Origin: Peronospora farinosa
Taxonomy: Eukaryota; Oomycota; Peronosporomycetes; Peronosporales; Peronosporaceae
Direction: 5' to 3'
DNA length: 64,000 nucleotides
Assembly (NCBI GenBank): GCA_947646735.1
Contig: CANTFK010000195.1
Location: forward strand, 62,001 to 126,000
A program made the position numbers and the translations under genes. This document shows positions 21,240 to 32,219 of this stretch, piece by piece. Under the pieces are notes generated by a model. That model saw only the letters and a list, made by a program, of their open reading frames with translations. It was not told where the DNA came from and ran no database searches. Numbering within the stretch: position 1 is the first letter of the stretch; each line of letters opens with the position of its first letter.

Positions 21240-23220
21240 GACCCTGACGAGGTCGCCCCGACCGTGGACCTTATTGGGGAGCCCCCCAATTATCTGGAGG
21301 TCTCTCAAGCTTGGGAAGTTTTACGTGGAGCGGTGGAGCGGGCCCAGGCCATGGAGACCCTCGCTGAGGAACACAGGGTCCTCCAACGGGCCTATCAGAT
21401 GGAACATCGCCGGACCGCGGAATTACAGCGTCGCGTAGACAACCTCACGGAATTCGAGATGACCCATGCGCCCCGGATACAGTCTTGGGTCCGGAATCTG
21501 GTCCACGAGCATGAAGTGGACTAGCTGGCCATTGCCGAGTACCGGGATGCACTCGCCAAACGGGTGGACAATTCTCGGGAAGTGGAAGAATCCCGATCCC
21601 AGATCAAGTACTGGAAGGACCAGTACAACGAGGCTGTCGCAAATTCTTCGGCTGAGATTCGGTCGCTGGAGTCCAAGTTGGACGCACTTCGCAGTCCTCA
21701 AGAACTGTCTAAGCAAGTGTTGGTACTCCAGAAGGAGGTGGCCAACTACAAGAGCCGCGTGAAGACCCTCCTCCGGGAACGTGACCAGCTGCAGAAGCAT
21801 CTAACGGTTGCTCGAGGCATGGCGGCAAAATCGACCCCAGCCACGACCAAAGCCCGAAGTTCCAGAACGACGAAAAGGTCACGTTCGCCTTCATCCAAGG
21901 CTCGGTCGCCCCTTAAGCCGAAGAAGCGAAAAACCAATCGTGCCCCGGGGTCATCTGAGGCCGAGGATAGCAGTAGCGACGACTCGATGTTCGCCGCCAT
22001 GGCCAGGTCGCGGGCTTCCAGTCGTCGCTCCGGCCCTGTACCCTCTACGTCAGAGGTCGGCCCCGAGGTCATAGACCTATCGACTAAGGCCAAGTCCAAG
22101 GTTCCCACTCCACCTTCAAGGCCCCCATCCCCTCGCACTTCCCACGCAGCGCCTCGAGCTTCAAAGAACAAGAAAGCTCGAACGACGTACTCCGAGGAGT
22201 TCTTGGAGATGTTTGGACCAGACTCTGAACTGAGAGTGACGAGTCTAGCCACGCTAAGCGTAAGCCACCAGCTAAAAGTTCCCGCCGCAAGGGCCCCGCC
22301 GGCAAGGGTCCAGTACCACCCAAGGGGTCTAGCGGCAAGAGTTCCGCACCATCCTCCAAGTGTTCCAGCCGCAAGGGTCCCGCACCACCACCCAAAGGTT
22401 CCAGCAGCGAGGATCCTGCACACACATCTGAGGGTCCCAGCAGCGAGGATCTGGTACCCCTCCTGCCAGCCAGGGTCCCACCCACGATGATTTCCCCGAC
22501 CGTAACATCCACGGCTCTTCCCTTCCTGGTTATGCGACACCCAGCACGTTCGCCGCGGAAGATGTTGCCCCCTGGTCGATTTCCCAGGTAGGGGCCCTCG
22601 TTATCACCCAGCTGACGCCAGAGGATCTTTGGTCCAAGGTATCGCTTCCACTGTCTTGGGTCGGTACTTCTGAAGACCAGAAGCCCCGAAGCCCCCCAAT
22701 CTGGAGCGAAGCCCTCATGAAGGACTTTCAACTTCAGCTTCTGATGGAATCCTGTCCTTGGGCCCAGGGGGTCGTGACCGTAACCCCTATTTCTTTTCCA
22801 GTGTCCGGCTGGTTCAATGACCTCGTGAAGCTCCATGATACGTACGTCGATGCGTCATGCCAGAGTCTATGGGAAGACCGACACCGACTTCCTCTTTTCT
22901 CCGAGCTCCGTACAAAGAGCCAATACGCCTCTCGGCTGTCCAATGCGAGGAAGAAACAGAGGGACAAGGCGGTGAGGGCTTGGATGGACGTACTTGAGAA
23001 GTTTCTGGAAGGGATGAAGGCCGGTCACTGTGACCTCGACATTCTTCTTGACCCCTACTCCCAGCCCATGATCCCGACCCGTCAGCTGACCGTCTGGTAC
23101 CCAATTGTCACCACGGAGGATCCTCAGTTGGACTTGTTGAGGGCTTTGCATACCGCAGACGACACTGACCCCTGGCGCGTGTTCTATCGCAAGAACATTA
23201 AGGAACACCCCGCCTTCTAG
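21240..23220 (+). pseudogene. Antisense ORF of element B: coiled-coil basic protein, broken
   Basis: The coding strand is opposite to gag-pol, between integrase and 3' LTR. The first part (from about 21264) is a long heptad-rich coiled coil (LRGAVERAQAMETLAEEHRV and onward), interrupted by one in-frame TAG at 21522-21524 and then continuing in the same frame. A Ser/Arg/Lys-rich region follows (about 21830-22200), then a PPKGSS-type low-complexity block where the frame shifts, then a globular C-terminal part (22717-23220) with WFNDLVKLHDTYVD and WYPIVTTEDPQL. No domain is recognised. Opposite-strand ORFs in this position are known in some plant Tat-lineage gypsy elements; function is unknown. 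Confidence 0.65.
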
Positions 23221-23516
23221 GTCCCTCGTCTCTCCGTCAAATTTCGCCCGACCACCGATGCATAAAATGTTTAGTCAGCTAGCTTTCTGCCCCAACGCTT
23301 TTCCCTAACTTCACGTTCCTTCTCTTTAGCCTGTATCCCTGGGCCCCTGGGCCCCGGTACCCCGGTGCCCTAATACGCTGGGCCTTTTACAATACTTCGC
23401 AATCTCTTTTGTGCTGTCGCACTCTCGAATATAATAACTTGACCCCCTTGTAAATGTATGACAAATACCGCCTCCTTCTTGCATCATCTTGGCCTTCCCA
23501 AGATGAACTCTACCCA

Positions 23517-24731
23517 CTACTCTTCATGACTCTGCATTGCCTCGAATCGGTTCCGAGTAGCCTGCCTGCGCTCATAGTCCCTAATCAATTCCCCGCAGTT
23601 GAGGTCCACCTCGTACACCCATGACGGGTCAGGATATCCTTTCCATTGTACCAGGTATTCACACTGGATCCGTCCGTACCGAGTTTTCCTTCCCATACGT
23701 CTGTCTAGAATCTTCTCCACTTCGTATTCATCCTCTTCCAGTTCCGCGACCCAACTGTCTTCTGGCAATAGAGCTTCATCAAAATCCACCCGGTTCGCTT
23801 CGTCTACCACCAACACCGTATCTGGTCTATCCGGGGATTGCCGGACCAGCTTCAATTTTGACACGTGTACCAACGGGTATATACGGTAGTCTGTTCCACT
23901 GATATCTAAACGAACGGCATAGTCACCCACCAGTTCTCTCACTCGGAACGGCCCGTGCCATAGATGTGCCAGCTTTCGAGCATACCCCTCCTTGACCCGG
24001 TCCAAGTAAAATAAGACTTGGGACTCTACCTCAATATGACCATCAACCACCTCCTCATTGTGGGCCTGGGCCCGACTTTCCATCGCAGATCGTAATAATT
24101 CGTTGGCTTGTTCCCTCGCTCTGCGATACTGACGTTGTACGCTATATCGCCATCGACGGGGCTCACATTCACGCCGCTTCGTGCTGCCTAACGGTATGGT
24201 GGCTTCTAGAGTACTTCGGGCATCCCAACCATGTACCAAGAAAAATGGAGTTTCCTTTCGGATCCGGTCCTGGGCCGTATTCAACGCGAAAGTGAGCCTT
24301 TCTGCATAGGCATCCCAGTCCTTCTGATCTACCTCGGACACATACATCTTGATGGACCGTGTAATGGTCTGTACCATTCTCTCTGCTGTGCCATTGGCCT
24401 GTGGTCGATACGCCATAGTCGACCGCTGTTTCTGCCCAATTATGAGGTTGAAAGCACGAAAGAAATCTGAAATGAAACTGGGTTCTCTGTCGTGACGGAT
24501 CGCCTCACTGGCCCTAAACCGACGGAATACGCACTCTTCGTAACCTTCTGCCACGGTTTGGGCCGACCTCGACGAACTAGCCTTGGCAATCACATATCCC
24601 GTAAACAGGTCCACCCAAATCAACAGCTCGATATTACCCTTGAACGATTTGGGCAAAGATGGGATGTGGTCCATCGCGATAACTTGGAACGGGCGGGTAG
24701 CTTGAATGTTCCCTGGACTTCTCCCTCGCAA
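23517..24731 (-). CDS. Integrase core plus chromodomain of element B
   Basis: A 404-residue open frame. The retroviral-type integrase core is visible as VDLFTGYVIAKA with the first Asp, IRHDREPSFISDFFRAF with the second Asp, and YRPQANGTAERMVQ with the Glu. A GPFRVRELVGDYAVRLD segment is the GPF/Y C-terminal domain, and the last about 60 residues form a chromodomain (YEVEKILDRR, EYLVQWKGYPDPSW). This catalyses insertion of the cDNA; the chromodomain probably guides it to modified chromatin. The zinc-finger part of the integrase lies upstream in another frame (24731-24840). Confidence 0.9.
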   Translation of the reverse strand: MRGRSPGNIQATRPFQVIAMDHIPSLPKSFKGNIELLIWVDLFTGYVIAKASSSRSAQTVAEGYEECVFRRFRASEAIRHDREPSFISDFFRAFNLIIGQKQRSTMAYRPQANGTAERMVQTITRSIKMYVSEVDQKDWDAYAERLTFALNTAQDRIRKETPFFLVHGWDARSTLEATIPLGSTKRRECEPRRWRYSVQRQYRRAREQANELLRSAMESRAQAHNEEVVDGHIEVESQVLFYLDRVKEGYARKLAHLWHGPFRVRELVGDYAVRLDISGTDYRIYPLVHVSKLKLVRQSPDRPDTVLVVDEANRVDFDEALLPEDSWVAELEEDEYEVEKILDRRMGRKTRYGRIQCEYLVQWKGYPDPSWVYEVDLNCGELIRDYERRQATRNRFEAMQSHEE

Positions 24732-24830
24732 GGTAGGGCCACCTTTGCCAGTCTCGCAGTCTACGCAAGTGCCGACATAGCGCTGAACACTCCGGAATAA
24801 GCCTTTCCAATAGAAATATTTCCGGATCCG

Positions 24831-25787
24831 TTAGTATGTACGGCCAATTCCCTGGTGTCCCCCTTCTAGACTCGTATGGTAGTGGTGTAGAAAGTCTTGT
24901 TGTAGACTTTCGGGTATAACTAGCCGAATCAACCCCTCACGGTCCTCATCTACTGTTCCCTGGTAAGGGCAGTACAAAAGAAGATCGTCATCATCCAAAG
25001 CGTAGTTCATCTCAATCTTTCCACACGTAAATGCCACCTCGGCCGATAGACTACTCCAGTTGCCCCGTAGGTAAATCTTCAAATCACGTATCCACATCTC
25101 TTCATCTTGGGCTGCTGCAATTCGTTCTATCCTTATCCGTTGCACCACTTCCTCTTGCACGACTTCCGTCGGTATTCTGGATAGGGCCCGGGATCTCGTA
25201 ACAGCTGTAACTCGCAATGCATGGCTCTGGTCCTTGGGTATTAAAAGCTCAGGTAGACGGTTGATTGCTTCAAGGTCCTTGAACTCTTCTTCCGGCACTA
25301 TATCAACACCCTGTTGCTGGCGCAAAGCCCCGTTAGCAAGTCGGTCTGCACTTTGGTTCCATTCACGCTTCATGTGTAGAAACTCGTGAACGGTCCAGGA
25401 CCTGAGTTTTTCCAGGGCCTTCGACCGTCGTGCTGTTTGGCCCTGCGCCTTACACTCGATTTCTCCTCGCATCTGTCGCACGACCAGGTTAGAATCTCCA
25501 CATACCGCCAGACGCCTACGCTCCAAATTCTCCAGTAGAAGGAAGCATAACAATAGGCCTTCATACTCTGCCTCATTTACTGTCGCTTCAGTCAAATATC
25601 GGGAAGCAGCGGCGACCACCGTCCATCCCGGGAGTTTCCACACAATAGCACTGCAGGCCCCTCCTCCACGCTTAACTCGTGCAGACCCATTAAAACTGAC
25701 CACATAGAGGCTTTCCTCGGGCTCAACCGTAGGGGGAACCACCGTGCTAGTTTGGCGGGGGTATTTCCTAGGGGCAATTGAAGACAA
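24831..25787 (-). CDS. Second, cellular/archaeal-type RNase H domain of element B pol
   Basis: A 318-residue frame between the gypsy RNase H and the integrase. It begins with a beta-strand pattern FNGSARVKRGGGACSAIV, then EATVNEAEYEGLLLCFLLLE with the catalytic Glu, CGDSNLVVRQMRGE with an Asp, and HMKREWNQSADRLANGAL with the final Asp. These are the four acidic positions of a cellular-type RNase H, although the first Asp of the FDGS motif is Asn in this copy. The C-terminal part leads toward the integrase (HYHTSLEGGHQGIGRTY). The residue change suggests reduced activity. Confidence 0.8.
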   Translation of the reverse strand: MSSIAPRKYPRQTSTVVPPTVEPEESLYVVSFNGSARVKRGGGACSAIVWKLPGWTVVAAASRYLTEATVNEAEYEGLLLCFLLLENLERRRLAVCGDSNLVVRQMRGEIECKAQGQTARRSKALEKLRSWTVHEFLHMKREWNQSADRLANGALRQQQGVDIVPEEEFKDLEAINRLPELLIPKDQSHALRVTAVTRSRALSRIPTEVVQEEVVQRIRIERIAAAQDEEMWIRDLKIYLRGNWSSLSAEVAFTCGKIEMNYALDDDDLLLYCPYQGTVDEDREGLIRLVIPESLQQDFLHHYHTSLEGGHQGIGRTY

Positions 25788-26654
25788 GAATGGAGTCCAC
25801 GTTTTCGCGAGGAGTTATGCTGGCTGCCAATGTCCCCAGTATTTCATCCTCGCCCCGCTTACACTTGACCACTTCTAACGTCCATTGAGACAGGAGTGCA
25901 GCCCAATTTCCAAGGCGGCCCTGAAGACCTGGTGACCGGACCAACCACGCTAACGTGGAATGTCGAGTTATGACCCTGATTGAACGGGTAACCAGCAATG
26001 TATAGCAAAGGTCCAATATCCGCAATAATGCTAGCACTTCCTTCTCCACCAAGTCATAATCTCATTCGGCTTCAATGTCCGGCTTGTAAAGGTCACTGTC
26101 TGACTTTTACAAGCCGGACATTGAAGCCGAATGAGACATGCATACACCCCCTCATACTCCTGTACAAGGGACGCCGAGATGGCCCACTCGCTAGCATAGA
26201 CGATAATGACAGGTTCCCGGTCCGGATCGAAATGGCGGAGGATTGAGGCAGTGGCGATCTTATTCTTTAACATAGCAAATGCCACCTGCACCCGGGCCTA
26301 TCGGTCCTCCTCCTGGTCATCTCCCTGTATGTCCCCAGTCGTGCTTATCCGGTTTCGTAATACGTGGTAATCCACTTCCCTTAGTTTGTACAATATGGAC
26401 GCATAAATCGCGTAGTCTTCTAGAAACCGTCTATAGTAATTGAGACTTTTAAGAAACAACTGCATGGCTTTTAGGGTAGTGGGCAACGGTAAGTCCACCA
26501 AGGACTGAAGGTCCTTAGGGTGGGCCTCCAGCCCTTCCGCTGATACTTGGTGGCCAAGGTAATCTACCTTTTGACAGCCCCATGAGCTCTTAACCGCGCT
26601 GATCGATAAGTTCCACTTGTCACACACCTCCAAAAGTCGTCCACTTTCACGCAT
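25768..26654 (-). pseudogene. RT connection and gypsy RNase H of element B, broken
   Basis: Three minus-strand frames in succession carry pol segments: VDYLGHQVSAEGLEAHPKDL (26298-26654), SILRHFDPDREPVIIVYASE (26031-26291) and VEKEVLALLRILDLCYTLL (25768-26052). They should be one frame; shifts separate them, and a 77-bp palindromic insertion at 26060-26136 breaks the RNase H right after the FTSRTLKPNE motif. Confidence 0.8.
26060..26136. repeat. Near-perfect 36-bp palindrome with 5-nt loop inside pol
   Basis: The arms 26060-26095 and 26101-26136 are reverse complements at 35 of 36 positions. One arm is the normal coding sequence for the FTSRTLKPNE motif, the other an inverted copy of it. Confidence 0.95.
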
Positions 26655-28781
26655 AAGTCATCCCATGACTCCGTGGTCACCAAAATGTCGTCGATATAGG
26701 ACCTACGTCCTAATATAGACTTCTTGAGGTCTCCCTCTGGATGGCCCACCTCGAACAGGTCCTCTGGTTTGTCAGAGCCCGGCTCTGAGGAAATCGTAAG
26801 AAACCCATATAAAGCATTATCCAACAGCCGCTGATAGATCTGCGGCGCATTCTTCAGTCCAAACGGCATTCGTCTCCACTCAAAAAGTCCGAGCGGGGTT
26901 ATAAACGCCGAGATTAAACGAGCTCGTTCAGTCATGCTGACCACCCAAAAACCGCTAGCCATATCCATTGAGCAGTACCACAGGGCCTTATCTAGGTCTT
27001 CCAACAACTCATTCACGAGAGGCATGGGATACACCATAAGCCGCGTTAAATCATTAACCATCCGGTAGTCAATGCACAGCCTTTTATCCACCCCATTCTT
27101 CTTGACATTAATTACAATTGGACTGGCCCATGGGGAGGTGGAATGCTGGATTATCTTGGATGACAAGAGGCCTTTTATCAGGTCTGCCAGCTTCTCCCTA
27201 AATTGAGGGGCCACCTTCCGTACCCGTTGGGCGATTGGCCGTGCGTTCCCAACATCAATGTCGCACACTGCTCCTCGAGCCGCCGGGGGTAATGCGTTAC
27301 CTTTTCCCATCAGCAAATGTCGTTTTCTCCATATAATCTGACGGAGGCGGTCTACCTTCTCCTTTGAGGTATCACCGGGGTCTGGAATCTGGATGTCTTC
27401 CAACATAACTTCGTTCGTGGATGGGGTGACCTCAGGAATAACAGACCAATTTTTGGCGATATCCTCGGCACATAAGTTTCCACTCTCGTGAACACAGACC
27501 TGGTCATCCGGAGTATCTACTTCAGCCTTGATAATCGGTGGACCCCCCTCTAGGTGGACCCTCTCCATATCGGTCCTACCCTTCGATGATACTTCTTTGC
27601 CCACGCTAGCTCTAGCTGGTTGACCTCTATCGAGGGCCTCCCCTCCAGACTCCTGATCTGATGGTAATGACTCAGGGTCCCTCATAACAGACTCATGCAC
27701 CGCGTTAACCACTGGAACTTGGGTCCCCGTCCGTAGCAACATCTTCTGTGGAGTTGTGTACTGAGGTTTCTCGACCATCGGACCTTGGTACACTTCTTCT
27801 TGAGTGGTTTCTGCATCCTCCTCGTCGGTGGTTGCTTGGTAGGCTAGATTTTTCCATTCAGCGTATCTCCTAGAACAAACTGACACGAATCCTTGGGCCC
27901 GGGGAACCCGGTCTTTAGCCAGCCAAATGCCCAGCTTGGTATCCTCGTGTAGGATCAGGTACTTGTCACTCACATTGGTGACCCTCAAGAATTGGCGATG
28001 TACATGTCCTTGGATCATCGTAGTTACCCATCTGTCTCCACGGGTCATCCATAATTTCCACTGGTCCGACGTAACCCTCTTCAGCGGAACCTCTACATAT
28101 TTTGTCGCAGGTAAATTCACGTACTGGCCCAATTTGACCTCAGACATATGGCCACTATACAAGGTCTTGCGACCTGTCAGCTGGATTCGAACTTCGTCTG
28201 GCAAGCAAATAGTTCCATCCGCCATGTCCAAACGAATTCCAGCTGGCACCATAAAGTCCATCCCTAGTAGCACATCCTGGCCGGTCATGGACCCGACCCA
28301 CACATTGAAGAAGTATACTAATATTTCATTCAGTGTTATCTTGATCTTCGTTCGCCCTTCCGTGGTGTAAACTGCTTCTACAATGCCCACACTCTTGTTT
28401 CTCGCTTGTGTTGATCTGGCAGCCTGCCTTACGAGCAAAGGCGATATCCAAAATAGATATCTCGGCACCAGAATCAAACAGTAGATTCGCACGAATATTG
28501 TTAACTTTTCCAGAGGCTTTGGCTTGCTTAAACCACTTCCCTGGGGCATGGTGCTTCCAGTATCCTCTTGACTCTCCCGGCAATAAATCCAATGTCATCA
28601 TAGTCTCTCCTCGGGGATAAACGTGAGGTATACATGCATTGGCCACAGAAGCAACAGAATTAATGCAAAAGCCCGATGTATTTCCAATCAATTCATCCAA
28701 CTTATTGACCTTCTCCATGGGGTGTTTCTCCACAAATGCATAAATACAACAATTAGAACGCTCGGCTCGTACCAGATTCAA
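26564..28781 (-). pseudogene. Protease and reverse transcriptase of element B
   Basis: Two overlapping frames. The first (28326-28781) holds the aspartic protease active site LLFDSGAEISILD. After a frame change, the second (661 residues, 26564-28549) continues with DVLLGMDFM of the protease and then the RT: SPWASPIVINVKKNG, KRLCIDYRMVND, WRRMPFGLKNAPQIYQRLLD and the catalytic YIDDILV box. A long acidic spacer separates the two enzymes. The frame is lost again past the YIDD box near 26650. The function in an intact element is polyprotein cleavage and cDNA synthesis. Confidence 0.88.
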
Positions 28782-28795
28782 ACCTGGCGAGCGTT

Positions 28796-30001
28796 CTAAT
28801 TTAACATCTTCTCCGCCGCCTCGAGCAGCTGCCCCGCGTGCTTAGTCGGGTTGTACCATTGGCGAATCAGATTGTAGAACTCTTCCATCGGGCACTTGCC
28901 GACGTCATGAACCTTGCCACAACCGCGACACACAAACAGGCAGTGGTCGGCTGGGTGACCCTTCCTTCCACAGCACTCGCAAACGAGCCGCTTCCAACAG
29001 TCCAGATCCCCATGCTTCCTAGACCCACAATGGGTACACTTTGTCGCGGGTGTCCCTGGAACCACCTTTTGTCCAGGTCCCTCTGCCATGCGTCGGCTTC
29101 GGTCTGGGTCTGGGTCCTGATGATCCCGGGGGTCATCTGCGTTCCTCGCCCTGCCAGTGTAGGGCTTACTCGCCGCCGCATAAATTCTTCTGAGGTCACC
29201 TTCTCCCTCAGACCCACTGGAGCTGAACCCTTGGTCATTTTCACTTTCAGAAGTGGCTCGGATGACTTGGACGGGTCTCCTCAGCTGACTCTTGGTGTGG
29301 TCTGGAGTGGTTGGGGCCTTCTGGCGAAACTTGCTGGACCCGAACAAGACCCTTCCTTGACGCGTCTTCGCTCTCTGACGAGCCAGCAGGACTTCCTCCA
29401 GGTCATCTGCATCAGAAAGTCTGAGCAATGTAAGCTGGTCCGCTAATTCTCGATCATCCAAGGTCTCCACGTAATGATCCACGTGTTCACGCTTTACACT
29501 AGGGGGCCCACCCTTAATATCTAGCTTGGCCCTGAGCCCTGCCACGTTCAAACGGTACAAATATTTTAAGGGTGACTCATCGGCTCTCTTTCTGGCGTGA
29601 TAATATTGTCGGGCCACCGACACCCCCAAGCCGCAAAATTGTGCTTGGAACTCTCGCAGAAGCAGCTTCCAATCGACGCGTACCATTCGACCTAGCTGTC
29701 GATACCAATTCTGAGCTGGACCCGTGAGCAGGGACCCAAAAATGAGACCCTTTTCGCTGTCTGGTGCCTGGTCTCGGAGAAAAGCCGTCTTTACCTTAGT
29801 GCTCCAGCTTCTGGCACGATCTTCATCGTGGTCCCTCCCGCTAAATTCCTTCAGATCCGACGAGGCAGATACCCTAATGTGTGGAACAACAGTAGGGGGT
29901 CCTCCTGCCGTAGCCGCGGCCACAGTCGCTCGCGCTGAGGTCATCGGGAACGCCAAGTCATCTGGGTCGTATTCATCATGGGTTGACCCCACAGATTCCA
30001 T
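28796..30001 (-). CDS. Gag (capsid/nucleocapsid) of element B
   Basis: A 401-residue open frame. The centre has the retrotransposon gag pattern LTGPAQNWYRQLGRMVRVDWKLLL and QYYHARKRADESPLKYLYRL. The end has zinc knuckles: CTHCGSRKHGDLDC and CECCGRKGHPADHC, plus a third Cys cluster (CRGCGKVHDVGKC). It forms the particle that packages the RNA. Confidence 0.9.
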   Translation of the reverse strand: MESVGSTHDEYDPDDLAFPMTSARATVAAATAGGPPTVVPHIRVSASSDLKEFSGRDHDEDRARSWSTKVKTAFLRDQAPDSEKGLIFGSLLTGPAQNWYRQLGRMVRVDWKLLLREFQAQFCGLGVSVARQYYHARKRADESPLKYLYRLNVAGLRAKLDIKGGPPSVKREHVDHYVETLDDRELADQLTLLRLSDADDLEEVLLARQRAKTRQGRVLFGSSKFRQKAPTTPDHTKSQLRRPVQVIRATSESENDQGFSSSGSEGEGDLRRIYAAASKPYTGRARNADDPRDHQDPDPDRSRRMAEGPGQKVVPGTPATKCTHCGSRKHGDLDCWKRLVCECCGRKGHPADHCLFVCRGCGKVHDVGKCPMEEFYNLIRQWYNPTKHAGQLLEAAEKMLN

Positions 30002-30030
30002 GTCGACATCAGGGATATCGCCTAGTGGTC

Positions 30031-31273
30031 CTAGGTGCTCACTTCGCTGGGAGGCCCTGGGATGAACTGGTCCTTGACCGTGATGTGTCCCCTGTCCACT
30101 GCCGCTTTTGTGGAGCCTTGCTCTTCAAGGAACTTGGTCATCGCCTTATCAAAGTACGACAGGAGCGCGCTAGGGGAAACTGACTCGGTCTTTGCTTCCT
30201 GACCCGTCTTTGTCCCCATCAACCTTGGCTCCACTTTGCACCGGGCTTCCATCTCTTCCTGTGTTTGGCGCTGGACCCATGGGGTTGCTGTGTCCACATG
30301 GCCAGCTTCGCGAATTCGTGCTTCTAACAACGCTGCACCAGCTGGACCCAGTTGCATTCGGTCCACCGTATCAATCAGGGCCGACATCATAGATGAGGTG
30401 GCTGATTCGTATTGAGATCTTGGTGATGATTCACCGAGTGACGCAGCAGGGGAGCCCACACCAGGATCCACTACTCCTCCATCTTGACGGGGTACTTCTT
30501 TTGGGGGGAACTCCCCCACTAACGTTTTGAGGTGACCATGCAGGGTCACTAAGGTCTTCTTCAAGGTCTCGAACCCGAAATCAAAGAGGGTCTCAGCGGT
30601 AAAGTTCCCAGCATCCATCCCAGCTTCATGTAGCAGATTCATTACGGCCTTGAGGACCTCAGGTCTGTGGTCGTGGTGGGAAGAGCCGTTATCGGACCGT
30701 GGAGATGGTTCAGAAGCTTGACCTTGAGCGCCTTCATCACCGGGTCCTTTCGAAGAAACTTCTTCAATTTATTCCGATGGTAGGCTTCTTCCAAATCTTC
30801 TTCTGTCCAGTCTTTACTAGCCACGCCTTGGCTCTCTCCCGACTCGTCCGTCGTGTCTCCGCCTCTCGGTGCCTTCAACTTGGTATGCTTTTGCTTCTTT
30901 TGCTTGTTCTTGGGCACCTTTGGCTCTTGAGTGGTAGGTTGGGAGACTTGCTTCGGGGTCCCTTGTTTTTTAGCTTTCGCTGTCAAACTTGGGACCCCTG
31001 GACCATAATATTTATTATGGACCATGTTGTCTTCTTCAACGGAGACATAAGGGGAAAGATTTTGTGGTTTTTCTTTATATTCCACCTTGAACTCAATAGC
31101 AGAGCTCCTCCCCGGGCTCTGCAGGTCCTCCGATCCTTCTTCCTTCTTGATCACTGGCGATCCGGTTTCCAGTGTCTTGGTCATCCCTTGGTCTGTCTTG
31201 ACCGTTATCTTTTCTTCTTCGTGAGACTCACGGTGAATCCCGCGTCTCCCTAAGATCCGGGCACGCGCACCAT
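30031..31273 (-). pseudogene. Leader / N-terminal gag region of element B
   Basis: Two overlapping frames directly after the primer binding site: a Lys-rich charged part ending near 30642, then a part with LFDFGFETLKKTLVTLHGHL and Ala/Ser-rich text. No known domain. They most likely belonged to one long Gag precursor with the following frame, now separated by a frameshift at about 30642 and a stop at 30031. Confidence 0.6.
31257..31272 (-). other. Primer binding site of element B
   Basis: One base after the 5' LTR the minus strand reads TGGTGCGCGTGCCCGG; TGG is the complement of a tRNA CCA end. The matching tRNA is not in this window. Confidence 0.7.
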
Positions 31274-32219
31274 TGTGGTGGAGTGGATTCTCAAACAACG
31301 TAGGAGATTCACAAACACACACAGCGCCGGACTGCCGACTTACGGAGGGGGTACCCCGATACCGTGTCGAATTGGCCTTGGGTCTCACCTTGTGTACCCG
31401 TCGGCTTTGGCTGGTCTTGCTCCTCGGTTGACGCAGAAGACTAAAGACTTAGTCTTTGTATAGGACTTGGACTTGGTGGTCCCCGAGTGGATATACTTCA
31501 CTTGGGACCGGGTTTCTTGGGCTCAATCGACTTAGTCGAGAGCGATGCACCTGGTACTATGTACCCCTTTGGTGGCTGACTGTTCTTGGTCCTTGGACCC
31601 CTTTGTGTTCTTCCCCGTAGGGAAACCGCTTCCTGTAGCGGGTCGTAGAGTGTTGACACTTACTTGACACCCCAGGCCAACTATCCTGAGGTTCAACTTG
31701 CGTTGCTTGAGCCGTCTAACACCTGCTGGACGTCGGGGGGCCAAAGGGTATCCCGCCCGGAAGAGGTGAAGCGACGGAGAAGCTTAGGAGGGGCGCTTAA
31801 AGCTGCCACGTGTAATGCAAATTCGAGTGTGTTTATTTACCTTATACTTTGTATGCTTTTCTTGCCTACCCTTAACCCTTTGATCTAGATAGTGCCCCGT
31901 GTGGACTCTTGGAAGAAGAACTGGCTCCATGTTACCTGCACTTTCTGTAATCTTCGATATTCTGTGTACCGATTCTGCACCCTCGGACATTAGGGCCCTG
32001 GGTCCCTGGGTCCCTGGGCTCCTGGGTCCCCGGAACCTGTTTCCGGGACCTGGGGCCTGTGCTGACTCCGCACGTATGGGTCCTTATATTCTTAATACGG
32101 CGGGGCCTGGTGTGCGGTTGTAAATCCGCGAGGCCGGGTCGTGGTCACTCCCTCGGGGAAGTGACCAGAAGTTCTCTTGCTCTCCGTTCCATCTCCCTTA
32201 AACTCCAACTTTCCCTACA
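31274..32219 (-). repeat. 5' LTR of element B
   Basis: Minus-strand start TGTAGGGAAAG, end CCACCACA; matches 19958-21020 except for minisatellite copy number and a few bases. Confidence 0.93.

Larger units (their letters stand above)
19958..32219 (-). mobile_element. Ty3/gypsy LTR retrotransposon B, complete, 12.26 kb
   Basis: Two directly repeated LTRs bound the element: 5' LTR at 31274-32219 and 3' LTR at 19958-21020, reading on the minus strand. Both start TG and end ..CCACCACA. A 4-bp target duplication AAAC flanks it (19954-19957 and 32220-32223), and removing the element rejoins the RT frame of element A. Order on the minus strand is PBS, leader/gag, protease, RT, RNase H, a second RNase H, integrase with chromodomain, then an ORF on the opposite strand before the 3' LTR. 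Several frameshifts and one palindromic insertion mean this copy cannot be autonomous as sequenced. The dual RNase H arrangement has been described for plant Tat and oomycete Chronos-type elements. Confidence 0.93.

Noticed and set aside
21746..22836. Minus-strand ORFs of 250-264 codons in element B
   Set aside because: Low-complexity Gly/Leu readings complementary to the antisense ORF, which has the better protein character (coiled coil, no Trp/Cys bias).
28838..29446. Plus-strand ORF of 202 codons across gag
   Set aside because: It is antisense to the conserved gag and zinc knuckles of element B.
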